Shown: piece after piece, positions 52,457 to 62,681 of the stretch
How positions within the stretch are numbered: position 1 is the stretch's first letter
How the letters are laid out: each line of letters starts with the position of its first letter
DNA from: Tetramitus jugosus
Taxonomy: Eukaryota; Heterolobosea; Eutetramitea; Acrasida; Vahlkampfiidae
Length of the DNA stretch: 64,000 bases
Direction: 5' to 3'
Assembly: GCA_937625935.1 (NCBI GenBank)
Contig: OW569372.1
Span: forward strand, 124,001-188,000
Made by a program: the position numbers and the translations under genes
The notes under the pieces: generated by a model
The model's input: the letters and a program-made list of their open reading frames with translations, nothing else
What the model was told of the DNA's origin: nothing
Databases searched by the model: none

Positions 52457-53056
52457 TCAGTGCGTATCGTACGCAGATTGAACACACGAATGAATCAATT
52501 GCATGAGCACTGGATTCTCCATCGCAGCTGCCACTCGTTCCTTATCATTAATCTGTCGATTGACACTTGCTTCCTGGTCATGTGATCCTTCTGTCAACCG
52601 TATGTCAATCTTATAATTTTGTAGCATGACATCACCAAACACTTGATGTAACCGCATCCGTATGCATAAGCTTATATCAGCCACAAGTGAACAGTGTTTC
52701 ACCGTTGGCGTGACCCATATCGTAATCACAAAAATCTCGGTTGGCGCCAACTCAATCGCGCCAAAAGTGGATTGATTGGACTCTTCCAAGTTCAAGTGCA
52801 GCACATCAATCAAATTCTCATCAATCACATTCAATTCTTCGAGTGTGTTTGGTCGTTCTGGATCTCTAATGTCTCTTATGGCATCAAATATATCAATTGC
52901 ATCCAGAGCAGGCACCACTTTCTTCATTATTGGTGTTGTTTTTGTTACTGTGTTGTTTGATGGTATTGGTGTTGGTGTGGTGATTGTTGTTATTGGTTGT
53001 TGTTGCCTGGTGCATGGATTGCATCCCTTGCATTCCCCTTCATCATCATCATTCAT
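52457..53056 (-). CDS. CIAO2/MIP18 family cytosolic iron-sulfur assembly factor
   Basis: The 199-residue protein starts at ATG 53056. Residues about 55-199 match FAM96/CIAO2: IDIFDAIRDIRDPERPNTLEELNV, then PTVKHCSLVADISLCIRMRL, a DIRLTEGSHDQEASVNRQINDKERVAAAMENP run and a final helix. The reactive Cys of the PTxxHCS motif is present. CIAO2B with CIAO1 and MMS19 hands [4Fe-4S] clusters to DNA polymerases and helicases. The N-terminus has a lineage-specific ECKGCNPC Cys cluster. It is divergent from the TFIIIC gene, with about 105 bp between the start codons. Confidence 0.93.
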   Translation of the reverse strand: MNDDDEGECKGCNPCTRQQQPITTITTPTPIPSNNTVTKTTPIMKKVVPALDAIDIFDAIRDIRDPERPNTLEELNVIDENLIDVLHLNLEESNQSTFGAIELAPTEIFVITIWVTPTVKHCSLVADISLCIRMRLHQVFGDVMLQNYKIDIRLTEGSHDQEASVNRQINDKERVAAAMENPVLMQLIHSCVQSAYDTH

Positions 53057-53161
53057 TTTTAGTTGTGCTATCTTTGTTTTCTCTTGTTGATTGATCACGA
53101 CTTATTTCGCCGAAAAAAGAAAGTTGAAAATCAAAAAACCGACACAGAGAACAGAGAAAGC

Positions 53162-55519
53162 ATGACATCAAACAACAACAACAACAACAGTAATAGTGGT
53201 GATGAATTGTATGCAACAGCACCTGTACAATCCTTGAATCAACAAGAGTACACACTCATTGAGATGCCATTTCGTGTCAATAACACCAATCGTGCCATTG
53301 AAATGCTCAATGGTGTCTCTCACATTGAAAAAGTGGTCAACAATGAACAAAAATTCTTGGAAGTGAGGTTCAGAGGACCCATGAGTCATCCTGCTCACGG
53401 CGACAAACAATCCACAAATCACTTGCTGCTCAAAGTTCGAAGAAAACGAAGCAACAAGAAGGATATCAAAGTGGAAATTATGGGAAAGATTGTCAATTGT
53501 ATCGGGTTTCAGGGAATGGTCGATTTTCAATATTTGCAAGGTGAGGTGTTTGATGCGTCCAAAACTTCGCTTCAAGAAACGAATCAACCATTGTCATCGT
53601 CATCGTCGTCATCATCATATGCATCACTCTCGTCCAATACGAGCATTGGAAGTAGTATTAACGGTCAAAGTAGTGCAATGAATTCTTTGAAGAATAGTCA
53701 ATCGATTCATAGTCGATTAACGTCGAAAAATGATAATTCTACAACAGCGCTGACTGTAGCTTCATCATCATCAGCATCCTCATCTAGTGCTCAACCATCG
53801 GCATCATCTTCATCCTCTGTCAATGCATCACAAGATGCATCTTCATCTCAAACAAAGGTACAACAACAAGCTCAATCATCACAAAAACAACATGATTCAT
53901 CGACACTTGATCTCCAGTCCCAATTGTACAGCATCAATCAAGAAGAAGAGGAAGAACAGAGAAGGAAGAAGGCCAGTGCTTACCTGTATGAGGAAGATCG
54001 AACTCCGACCGAGTCATCCGAACAACAAAAATCAAACAAGCGATCCAGTAATATGCCAGTGATGGGATCGAGCACAGCACCTACGCCATCGACACAGTTC
54101 CAACAATTGACAATCGAAGAACAAAATGCGCGCATGAATCAAGACAAGATGAACAAGCAGGAGAAGCTTAATTTGACACCGCCTATTTTCTCTCGGTTCG
54201 ATCTGCCAATGGACTATGAATTCAGAGCCAATCCATTGTCTACAATGGTTACTGTGACGCGTGATGATGGAACAACCATATTTAAGCGTCAATTGAAGCA
54301 GAGTGGCGCAAAGAGGCCTCAAGTTTGTCAATTATCGTTCAGTGAGGATGTTCCCACAGGTCCAGACCCAAATCTAGGACCAGCACCATTCCAGGAAGAT
54401 GATGAGAGAGAGTCGTTGATGAGTGCTGTGCGTCAATTATTTGAAAAGAGACCAATATGGAGCAGGAGAGCGTTGCAAGCTCAATTCGAGTCAAAGAAGA
54501 TGAAATTGCACATCAAATTTGTATTGCCTCATATTGCATATTATTACAAGGACGGTCCTTGGAGGAAGCTGTGGGTCAAGTACGGAGTCGACCCTAAGAA
54601 TGATAAATCAATGGGAATTTATCAAATGTTAGATTTTAGAGTTCCTGCAGAGTTTAGAACTCAAGTATTGCAGAGAAGAAAACAAAAGGGTTTGATGTCT
54701 GAGAATGAAGAGTTTGGAGGTGTTGACTTATTGCGTAGAGCACCCAAGAGAAAACAGGCCGTTCATGAAGATTTACGGTCCATCATGTTCTCTGCTGCAT
54801 CTCAACAGAGTCAATCTACTAAACCATCCACTACCCTGGATCAATCGGAGATGCATGACGAGTCACATGTACATGACGACGAAGATGAAGAAGGAAACAA
54901 CAAATCTGTTCTAACGAACCAAGAATCATATCTCTTTACGTCTATCCCAGGTCAGAAGAGTACTGTGTATCAATTGTGTGATATTCGGTTACGAAGTGTT
55001 CTCGATATTATTCGTGTTCAGGATCCTAGGAAGCAGATTGAAGTCGATGATGCAGAACTGAATGAAGAAAAGGCTAAAATGAAGAGAAAGCACAATGAGA
55101 GATACAAGTTTGGCACGAGAATGATCAAGCTCCGAAATGCCGTATGTCACGAAAAGTATGGCTGGTACACTTTGGATGCACTGGAGCAGATTCGTTTCCT
55201 CATGAAGAAGAAGATTGAGCAGTGGATCGAAAAGGGTAATGAATACGACGACCAAGACATTGTTGGAGTTGATAGCGATGATGAAGACGAGGACGGAGGA
55301 ATAGGTGCCGATGATTTTGACTTTGAGCCAGAGGTTGGCTCAACGAGCAACTATCGATCCACACCTGCCTCACGTCGCCAAACACGACCAACACAACAAG
55401 CAACTGAAATGGATGACCCGATGAGTGACGACGAAGATGATGACGAAGAGTACGAAGAGACACTGAACGCCCCTACTGATCTCCTTCTCGAAAACAACTC
55501 AACCAGACGTCGTCCTTGA
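53162..55519 (+). CDS. TFIIIC subunit 5 (GTF3C5/Sfc1/tau95-like)
   Basis: The start ATG 53162 gives 785 residues. The N-terminal beta-rich dimerisation region (residues about 25-120) has LIEMPFRVNNTNRAIEMLNG and LEVRFRGPMSHPA. A long Ser/Gln-rich linker follows. The DNA-binding region (about 350-520) has PPIFSRFDLPMDYEFRANP, LFEKRPIWSRRALQAQF, a KFVLPHIAYYYKDGPWRKLWVKYG block and YQMLDFRVP. These are the hallmarks of TFIIIC5/tau95, which binds the A box of tRNA genes for Pol III. The C-terminus is very acidic. This subunit would serve the tRNA and 5S genes in this window, next to which the LINE inserts. Confidence 0.92.
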   Translation: MTSNNNNNNSNSGDELYATAPVQSLNQQEYTLIEMPFRVNNTNRAIEMLNGVSHIEKVVNNEQKFLEVRFRGPMSHPAHGDKQSTNHLLLKVRRKRSNKKDIKVEIMGKIVNCIGFQGMVDFQYLQGEVFDASKTSLQETNQPLSSSSSSSSYASLSSNTSIGSSINGQSSAMNSLKNSQSIHSRLTSKNDNSTTALTVASSSSASSSSAQPSASSSSSVNASQDASSSQTKVQQQAQSSQKQHDSSTLDLQSQLYSINQEEEEEQRRKKASAYLYEEDRTPTESSEQQKSNKRSSNMPVMGSSTAPTPSTQFQQLTIEEQNARMNQDKMNKQEKLNLTPPIFSRFDLPMDYEFRANPLSTMVTVTRDDGTTIFKRQLKQSGAKRPQVCQLSFSEDVPTGPDPNLGPAPFQEDDERESLMSAVRQLFEKRPIWSRRALQAQFESKKMKLHIKFVLPHIAYYYKDGPWRKLWVKYGVDPKNDKSMGIYQMLDFRVPAEFRTQVLQRRKQKGLMSENEEFGGVDLLRRAPKRKQAVHEDLRSIMFSAASQQSQSTKPSTTLDQSEMHDESHVHDDEDEEGNNKSVLTNQESYLFTSIPGQKSTVYQLCDIRLRSVLDIIRVQDPRKQIEVDDAELNEEKAKMKRKHNERYKFGTRMIKLRNAVCHEKYGWYTLDALEQIRFLMKKKIEQWIEKGNEYDDQDIVGVDSDDEDEDGGIGADDFDFEPEVGSTSNYRSTPASRRQTRPTQQATEMDDPMSDDEDDDEEYEETLNAPTDLLLENNSTRRRP

Positions 55520-55632
55520 AAACCTCGTTTGTTGTGAACTTCAAGCTAGCGGACTTTTTTCACACAGGATAAAAATTCACACAAAAACAACCAAAACCAA
55601 ACAAAACAACATCAAACATCAAACATTCACTC

Positions 55633-57018
55633 ATGTTCAGTTCAAACGTTCGTTCCTCTCTACTCAAACGCGCCATCACTGTGCGTCCAGCAACAACAAG
55701 AATCTCCACCATCTCCATCCAAACACTACCAGTGACCAACTTTCAATTCTACCGCACTTTTCACCAAAAACAACAACCCCTATTGCAACAACAACAATCA
55801 TCATCATCATCATCATCAACATCATCATTAGTACCACCACAACTACTGTCTCATGAAGAATACATTGCCATCTCTCTCCATGCAAAACAATTGTTTGATC
55901 ATGGTCAATTGAATGAAGTCATTCAATTTTTGAAGAAGAATGTCGATCAATTGGAACAATTGTTGTTGACAGCAAATGAAAAAGTGAATCATGATGATGA
56001 AGAGGAAACAGTGAGCTCAATCAAGGGATACCTCTCTGCCATGCACAACAATCTTGCTTTTGTCTATCAACAACAGAGACAAACTTGGCCATTGGCTGTG
56101 GAAGCCTTCAAGCGGTGTATTTCATTAACTCCCGACAACCCGGAGAATTATGAAAATTTGGGCGCCATGTTTTACGATCGGATGCAAAAACCGGATTTGG
56201 CAATTCCAATGTTTAGAAAATCATTGGAAATTGAGCCAAATCAACTGCACTGTAAGCATAGACTCGCTAGACTGTATGCAGAGAAGTTGGAAACGATTCC
56301 AATTGCAGAGAGAATGCTCAGAGAGTGCGTTGCTCAAGACAAGAGCTATTTTGCTGCTGCAGCTGATCTTTCCATGCTGCTCATGGGCAAGAAGGATGCA
56401 GACAGGAACAGGGAAGCATTGGACATTATTGATGAAGTGATTCGTGTGCAAGAAGAACAAGATGCAAACCAGTTGGGCATGGACAGGCAACAATTGATGC
56501 AACGGGAGCACGAGAGAGCCAAGATTGATGGTTATCAATTGAAGGGATACGCTCTGACAAGAATGGAAAAGTACAAGGAAGCTTGTGCACTGTATGACAA
56601 GCAGATTGAGAAATTGACAAGTGATCCTGTGCAATCACTTGCACTCAGGTCAAGATTGGCTGATTGTTATCTCAGCTACAGTATTTGCTTTGATTATATG
56701 AATAGAGCTGAAGATGCACTGCAAATGTGTGAGAAGGCACTGGAAACTGATCCAAGAAATGCAAATATTGTCTTTTCACTCGCTCGACTGTTGGAGAAGA
56801 ATGGAAGAGTGGAAGAAGCGGAGCATATTTTGGAAGAAATGTTACGGAGCGACCCAAGAAACGATGTGTTATACAGTGCTCTGTGTAATGTGTATTTGGG
56901 CAGCGGAAAGAAACAAAAGGCAGTGAAACTGTTGGGTGACGCGATCAGAAACTATCCAGAGTTGAAAGCAACAGTTGGTGAACATTTAAGAATGCTTCAG
57001 AAGTATGATTCAAGATAA
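55633..57018 (+). CDS. Mitochondrial TPR-repeat protein
   Basis: The protein has 461 residues. The first ~45 are rich in Arg, Ser and Thr without acidic residues (MFSSNVRSSLLKRAITVRPATTR), typical of a mitochondrial presequence. After a Gln/Ser tract, the rest is a TPR solenoid: NNLAFVYQQQRQTWPLAVEAFKRCISLTPDN, YENLGAMFYDRMQKPDLAIPMFRKSLEIEPN, EDALQMCEKALETDPRN and VEEAEHILEEMLRSDPRND. TPRs mediate protein-protein contacts. The specific partner is not evident. Confidence 0.8.
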   Translation: MFSSNVRSSLLKRAITVRPATTRISTISIQTLPVTNFQFYRTFHQKQQPLLQQQQSSSSSSSTSSLVPPQLLSHEEYIAISLHAKQLFDHGQLNEVIQFLKKNVDQLEQLLLTANEKVNHDDEEETVSSIKGYLSAMHNNLAFVYQQQRQTWPLAVEAFKRCISLTPDNPENYENLGAMFYDRMQKPDLAIPMFRKSLEIEPNQLHCKHRLARLYAEKLETIPIAERMLRECVAQDKSYFAAAADLSMLLMGKKDADRNREALDIIDEVIRVQEEQDANQLGMDRQQLMQREHERAKIDGYQLKGYALTRMEKYKEACALYDKQIEKLTSDPVQSLALRSRLADCYLSYSICFDYMNRAEDALQMCEKALETDPRNANIVFSLARLLEKNGRVEEAEHILEEMLRSDPRNDVLYSALCNVYLGSGKKQKAVKLLGDAIRNYPELKATVGEHLRMLQKYDSR

Positions 57019-57051
57019 ACAAGTATTCTGTTATTCTCTATTTGTCTGTAA

Positions 57052-58634
57052 TTAAGCCATATCTGCCACGAGTTTAATACCTGGTTGCATCAGATCTGAA
57101 CTTAAATTATCAGAAGTGATCTTTGTTTCCTTTGATCCCTTCAGAATGTATACCGCCTGGAGTGAAACTGGATCCTCCACTTCGACCTCGTTCTCAAAGT
57201 GAGTCTGAATAACAGCATGCAAATCATCAATCGAGCTCGGATTAGCAAGTACATGAATGTCTGTGAAATTACTCTCAACATCTTGTTCCAAAAATCGATA
57301 CTTGATCTCTGCGTTAACCGTTCTGTTCATTTCCTGTTCCCTCGCCAATTTCTCTGTTCTCCGTTTCTTTCTCTGTTCCTCTTCTGCCAGGGCGTCGGCA
57401 AGTGTATTTTCATCAATTGTCACAGCCCACTTCTTCTTCTTGCTTCCCGAGGACGTGGACGATGGCGTGCTGGATGTTCGTGCATTGATTCTCTTCATTG
57501 CTCTGTCAAGTGACTTTTCTGTTCGCGCCTTTTTCCTTCTCGTCACTCCCTGTGTAGTTTCATTGTCCACATCATCTTCCTCCTTGTACTCCTTGTGTGA
57601 ACACTCGCAGAAACACTTGTGACAAATGAGTGCATCTGTGCCATCATATCCTGGAAATTGTTTCCGCATTTCTTCCTTAATCTTGGCAAACGATCTCACA
57701 TTGTGATACCTTCGAATTGGATCTTGAAGACCACATGTCGCACATCCATACTTGTTGATGCGATACGTTTTTGCTGTAGAGTAACACTTTTTGCAAGCAT
57801 AACCATTCTGTCCCTTGTAATGCGAGAAACATTCTCTATAAAATGGTTCATAAAAACTGCTATTCTTTGCATTTTTCGAATCAAGAACCTCACTGCAAAT
57901 CACACACTGCATTTGACTAATGTTTAACATCCATGCTCTCACCTATATCACCATTTACAATTTTTTATGCGTGTGAGAAAATCAACAATTGAACAATTGA
58001 ACAAAAACATATCAAGACATACCTTGTGATAGCAATGAGAGCACACCAATCCCTCCTCTCCATCATAATTCTCAAACAACTCCATCAAATACTCTCTGTA
58101 ATGATTGGTTGTCGATGTATGAACTCCAAAAGCACTACAAACAACACAGACATTGCCTGCTTTACCACCTTCACTGCTACCAGTGGCAGAGTGATAACGT
58201 ATCATGCGACTCTTGAGTGCATGCTCTACATTTTTTCTCAATTCTTGCGTGACTGGTTTGTCCGTTGCGATCACATAATTTCTTTCGACTTTTGCTTTGA
58301 TTTGCTTTTTTTGACTGTAGTCGCCCTTCTTTTTTGGCGCGCTTTTTTCTCCGACTTTTTTCTTATTCCCCTCATGTTCATCATGATCTCCATCGGATGC
58401 ACCATCATCACCATTCATCTCATTCACAAGTGACACTGTAATTTGCTTAATTCTGTCCTTGTCATTCTTGAGTTGAGAGTGATGAGATGGATGCAATTCT
58501 TGAAGATGATATCGAATTTGTTTGAGTGATGGATGAGTGTCTGTTTTTGTTAGAAATGCACGAATGTCACGTGTGAGTTGTTCATCATCAATCGTCGTTG
58601 TTGTCGTTGTTGTGGTCGAGTCTTCTTCTTCCAT
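57052..58634 (-). CDS. Cys-rich zinc-binding protein, two exons
   Basis: Exon 1 (58023-58634) and exon 2 (57052-57942) join in phase 0 across an 80-nt intron (GTATGT...ATAG), giving 500 residues. Paired CxxC motifs repeat through the middle: CVVC, CSHC, CVIC, CKKC, CATC and CHKC, spaced like several zinc ribbons. The intron falls just after CSHCYHK, so exon 1 alone looks like an incomplete zinc protein. Poly-Thr, basic and acidic linkers flank the core. The last ~80 residues are an alpha/beta region (SSIDDLHAVIQTHFENEVEV, VYILKGSKETKITSD). I do not recognise the family. Confidence 0.7.
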
Positions 58635-58821
58635 TTGTGTTGTGAAAATTGTGTTTTTTTTTGCGTGGTTTTGGGTGAAAATTCAATGATTTGATTGAAC
58701 TTGCACGATCAATTTTGGTTCTTTTTCTGTTGCGGACAACTCCGTAAACGGAACAGCTGTGATGTTCAACTTGTTGTTTTGCGCTCAACAAAAAAACAAC
58801 CATCCAATCCCGTCTGATGAC

Positions 58822-60594
58822 ATGTCGTCTCGCATAGCTCATTCTGTCAGTTTACTTCTGACTTTAATTCTTGTTGTTTTTGAGCTTGTTTCTTGTCAAT
58901 GGACTCAATCTGGTTTCGACTCTGCTCAGTCCTTCTCTTCTCCCTACAATGGCAATGATCAACAAATGACCGGCATGTGCACCATGTGGACATCTAATCC
59001 GGTGTTATATACGGGAAGTCAAGTCTCCTTTACTGTGCTTCCTTTGCTTCAAACGCTGGATCAGCGTTATCTGATTTATCAGAATGCACTGATCCACTCT
59101 CATGTGTTTCCTATCCTTAAGAGAGGAACTGTGGCGATGCAATGGGATGTGTTGAACTCTGGTTATGCTGTAGCTTACGTTCCCAAATCAGATCAGAATA
59201 CAGAAATGATCATATCTGCCATGGAGATTCACGGTGCAAACGGGGGAAATGTGGGGTATCGTTTCTCTGCATTCAAGTTCCCTACGACAATTGATCCACA
59301 TGGTAATTTTTTGGATGAGAAGTGGTCGTGTGATGATTTGACTGCGCTAGCCAATTTTAGAGTTTTATTGATGGAGCCAGCAGGATTGTTGTTGGTTGAT
59401 TGGGTTCAGGATGGTACTTCCATCGTGGCAGCCATACACTTGGACAATGGTACCATTGCTTGGAAAAGTGGATTTGCTTCTCAGTCTCGCAAGAATATGG
59501 CAGCCAGTGGAAACAAGGTTGTTGTGGCTTATGATGGCAATGTAGTCGCCATTGATTGTTTCACTGGTGCAAGCATATGGAACTTTGGTCCAGAACAACC
59601 AGTGGATCAACTGTTCACTATTGTTGAGAATCAAGCCGTTATTTCCATGCTTCAGGATAAGGTGTACTTTCTAGTGGGATTAGACATTGGATCTGGTAAC
59701 GTAGTTTGGTCACAAAAGAGCTTGTCCAGCATCGGAACCAATGGAAGGATTATTAATGTTGCTCAAGTGAAATCAATGACTGAGTCCTGTACTCTTGAAC
59801 TTCTCGTACAGAATCAAAATAGTTTGTTAACCACTTGTTTGGATTCGACAGGTAAAACGACTGGTTTGTTCTGGGCTGAGAAGAATGACAGCGACGATGT
59901 TTCTCCCGTATCTCTACTCTCTCTGGGAGCAGGAAGGCGTAATGTGATTAGCACAACAGCTTCATCAGACAACACGAATCATCAGATCTTGTTCTACAGA
60001 ACAATCGGTCAGAAGGCTGACATGTGTCGATTAAGTGATCATCGATGGGAAGTTGCCATTCAAGATTCAACAAAGATGATTTATGCAGTAGCAAGGAGCA
60101 CAGAAAACCAAGATTTCAGAGTTATCGCTTTTTCAACACAAAAGTGCTTACTCTTCCCGCAGTGCCCTCTCTTTGAACGAAGTAAGACCATTAAGAATTG
60201 GTCCATCTTTGGTGGAGTCGTTGGTGGTTTATTCCTGTGTTGCTTTAGTATTTGTTGCTTCTGCTGTTGTGTCCAGTGTGGATGCTTTGAGCATGTGAAG
60301 CGCATTGGCAGAGAATGTAGAGAATGTTGCTCGAGTTGTTGCTGCTGTGCTGACGATACCGATGAATTCGATCGCTTAATTTCCTCTAGTCGTAAGAAGA
60401 AAAGGAGTGGTCGTTGTCCTGATTGTTGTCCAACTGGTTGCAACTTGCATATTGATTGTGCGAACCTATTTGGTTGTGCGTGCTGTGCCAGATTATCAAC
60501 ACACCATAACCACAATGTAGCCGAGAGTAACGTGGGTGCAATCAATCCACAATACTCAAACGATGATAATGCCTCGGCACCTCTTTTCTTCTAG
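58822..60594 (+). CDS. Secreted-then-anchored beta-propeller-like membrane protein with Cys-rich tail
   Basis: ATG 58822 starts a signal peptide (MSSRIAHSVSLLLTLILVVF). An earlier ATG at 58762 would place this peptide internally, so the later one is preferred. The ~440-residue ectodomain has PQQ/WD-like blades (AIHLDNGTIAWKSGF, VVVAYDGNVVAIDCFTGASIWNFG, VGLDIGSGNVVWSQ). A TM segment near 465-490 (IFGGVVGGLFLCCFSICCFCCC) runs into a cytosolic tail of about 100 residues with more than 25 Cys (ECRECCSSCCCCAD, CPDCCPTGCN). The tail could be palmitoylated or bind metals. The function is unknown. Confidence 0.75.
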   Translation: MSSRIAHSVSLLLTLILVVFELVSCQWTQSGFDSAQSFSSPYNGNDQQMTGMCTMWTSNPVLYTGSQVSFTVLPLLQTLDQRYLIYQNALIHSHVFPILKRGTVAMQWDVLNSGYAVAYVPKSDQNTEMIISAMEIHGANGGNVGYRFSAFKFPTTIDPHGNFLDEKWSCDDLTALANFRVLLMEPAGLLLVDWVQDGTSIVAAIHLDNGTIAWKSGFASQSRKNMAASGNKVVVAYDGNVVAIDCFTGASIWNFGPEQPVDQLFTIVENQAVISMLQDKVYFLVGLDIGSGNVVWSQKSLSSIGTNGRIINVAQVKSMTESCTLELLVQNQNSLLTTCLDSTGKTTGLFWAEKNDSDDVSPVSLLSLGAGRRNVISTTASSDNTNHQILFYRTIGQKADMCRLSDHRWEVAIQDSTKMIYAVARSTENQDFRVIAFSTQKCLLFPQCPLFERSKTIKNWSIFGGVVGGLFLCCFSICCFCCCVQCGCFEHVKRIGRECRECCSSCCCCADDTDEFDRLISSSRKKKRSGRCPDCCPTGCNLHIDCANLFGCACCARLSTHHNHNVAESNVGAINPQYSNDDNASAPLFF

Positions 60595-60913
60595 CTCCCC
60601 TGTAATATTTGTCAACTAAGATCCAAACGAACAAGTGAAAGTAATGTAAAATTTGTAAAACAATGTCTGATTGCTTTAAAGCGAGTCCAACGTTCTTCTG
60701 ACCATTTACAGTCGATGGAGCCGTTGCAATCAATCAGAAATACCTATTAGACTTGATAGCATGATGCACCGACAGAAACAACATCCATCAGCGAAAGAAG
60801 CACAAATGAAACAACGAATCATTCCACCTGTGCAAACAAGTCCATTCTCGCTCCCGCCCTCACTCCCCACAATTATTCCTGAAAAACACGCAACACCAAA
60901 AAGCCAATGTGGG
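60595..60913. other. Convergent 3' intergenic region
   Basis: Lies between the stops of the beta-propeller and LisH genes. I see no recognisable gene, RNA or repeat. The short frames here have no supportive features. Confidence 0.4.
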
Positions 60914-61372
60914 TCACGTGTGAAGTCTTTTCTCCTCCACAATTCGCGCCAAATCCAAATCTTCCTCTTTCAATGCTCCTTTTGCACCCTTCTTTCCTTG
61001 TTTCGTCAAAGTTGACTGCTGTAAGCTCATCATACGTTGTTCCCAGTCAACTTTTGACAAATTGGACTCCTTGACCAGAGACTTCAACGAACAATAGTAA
61101 CCATGGTTTTTCAGATAGCGACAAACCAAAAGTTCAACAAGCTCTGTTCGTTTCTTTTCATCACGATTGTGTGACTCACTTGTCTTCTTCTTTTGTTCTT
61201 TTTGAACTCGACCGAGTGAAGCTTTTGGCTCCTTCTTCTTTGTTTTGCTCTTCTGTTGCTCATGCTTCACCAAAGGTTCATCAGTGTTGCGTGGTATGAT
61301 CACGAGAGTGGATTTGTTCGTTTGAACTTCATCCAACAAGTTATCACAATAGAAATTGTGTTGTTTGCCCAT
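60914..61372 (-). CDS. LisH-domain protein
   Basis: The protein has 152 residues and starts at ATG 61372 (MGKQHNFYCDNLLDEVQ). It is very basic. Residues about 75-107 fit a LisH dimerisation motif (ELVELLVCRYLKNHGYYCSLKSLVKES), as in LIS1, OFD1/FOP and katanin-associated proteins. The C-terminal helix (DWEQRMMSLQQSTLTKQ) is lysine-rich. LisH domains form homodimers in microtubule and centrosome proteins. A further 3' exon cannot be excluded. The start codon lies about 260 bp from the start of the next, divergent gene. Confidence 0.65.
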   Translation of the reverse strand: MGKQHNFYCDNLLDEVQTNKSTLVIIPRNTDEPLVKHEQQKSKTKKKEPKASLGRVQKEQKKKTSESHNRDEKKRTELVELLVCRYLKNHGYYCSLKSLVKESNLSKVDWEQRMMSLQQSTLTKQGKKGAKGALKEEDLDLARIVEEKRLHT

Positions 61373-61629
61373 GATTGTGAAAATTCAACTTTTTGTTTGA
61401 CTCAAAAAACTGAACCCAGAACAAACTTTGAATTTTGTTATTGGCAGGTTACCAGGCATATGTAAATGCTTATCTTATGCACGAATACTTCAATATCAAC
61501 CACACATTGAAGATTCGAGAGGTTCTAGTTGAGAAGTGGAACACTGCAAAGATAAGATCCCTTCCTGTGGAGCAAAAAATCAAGTCAAGACAAACATTTA
61601 AATTGGCCCACAACCCTTATTGGAAAATA

Positions 61630-62577
61630 ATGTTGCTGAATAAAGTCGCGGTGATTCTCTTTGCTGTTCTAGTACTACTCCATCTCGTGAGTATGACAAG
61701 CGGTTCTCTTTACAGTATCAACCACAATGATGTTGTCCAAGTGTCTCTTCTGGATCCGAAAACAACCGAAACAAAGGTACTGAGCCATGAAGTAGCTTGG
61801 GCAACCACCCATGCACAATTGTCAACAGTGGACAATAAGAAGAATCTCTATTATGTGATTGTAGCAAATACAACTGAAACTAAATTGACAAGTCTATTCG
61901 GCTTTGATTTGCAAAGTGGTAAGCAAGTGATTGATTTGGAATTGCCTGTCAAGTATAATGTAGTGCAGAGAGGCCAAACTTTGAGTATGGATCCATCTAC
62001 AGGCGATGTAATGATAACTGCACTGGAAATGACTGGAACCAATTATACACTCTTGAGAGTGACACCCACAACAGGAGAAATCAAAACGATTGCAACTTTT
62101 AAGTTAGGTTCGAGTGCAGGTGATAGTGTTGGAGCTTACAACCCATCAGAGCAAATATTTTACATGCAATTTTCGGGTGCAAACAGTTATTTCATGGGAA
62201 TTGATGTTCAAACTGGAACTGTTGTATACACTTTCAGAGATATTTACAGTATGCAAAGTATTGATTATGATCCAGTTTCTTCATCTTTGATTGGTGTTGG
62301 CTACTCCAGTGTAGTTAATCATTCGAGAATACTTGTTCGTATCTCTAATGGAAAGCCTGCTGCTTATGGAGATGTAGGAGAGTACTCCATAATAGTTAAC
62401 AAGGCAGGAGCTATTGATTTCATTCAAAGAGTCATGTACACAATGTTGGCCCGTACACCATCACCAGGAAAACCCATGCAAGTTGATCTGGTATCTATTG
62501 ATATTGACTCTGGGAAGATTGTGAATCATGTTCCGATGAAACAAGTGCAGTGCTCCATCAGTTTTGGAACAGCGTAA
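61630..62577 (+). CDS. Secreted beta-propeller-like protein
   Basis: ATG 61630 opens a typical signal peptide (MLLNKVAVILFAVLVLLHLVSM). An earlier ATG at 61477 would extend it to 367 residues with the hydrophobic segment internal. The 315-residue product is beta-rich with repeated blade-like units (LFGFDLQSGKQVIDLELP, MDPSTGDVMITALEM, FYMQFSGANSYFMGIDVQTG, YDPVSSSLIGVGY). It has no other TM segment. It resembles the preceding beta-propeller protein only in style, not in obvious sequence. The function is unknown. Confidence 0.65.
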   Translation: MLLNKVAVILFAVLVLLHLVSMTSGSLYSINHNDVVQVSLLDPKTTETKVLSHEVAWATTHAQLSTVDNKKNLYYVIVANTTETKLTSLFGFDLQSGKQVIDLELPVKYNVVQRGQTLSMDPSTGDVMITALEMTGTNYTLLRVTPTTGEIKTIATFKLGSSAGDSVGAYNPSEQIFYMQFSGANSYFMGIDVQTGTVVYTFRDIYSMQSIDYDPVSSSLIGVGYSSVVNHSRILVRISNGKPAAYGDVGEYSIIVNKAGAIDFIQRVMYTMLARTPSPGKPMQVDLVSIDIDSGKIVNHVPMKQVQCSISFGTA

Positions 62578-62681
62578 GTGAATACAACTCGATTAACAAG
62601 TTATTGTATAAGTGAAAAAAGACGTAAACTTTAATTAAGTCAGGATGTATTCACATGAACAAATCCAATAGATGATCACAA

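Noticed and set aside
55780-55830. Simple CAA/TCA repeats as a CRISPR-like or satellite array
   Set aside because: They are codon-phase homopolymer tracts inside coding regions. No spacer-repeat structure is present anywhere in the window.
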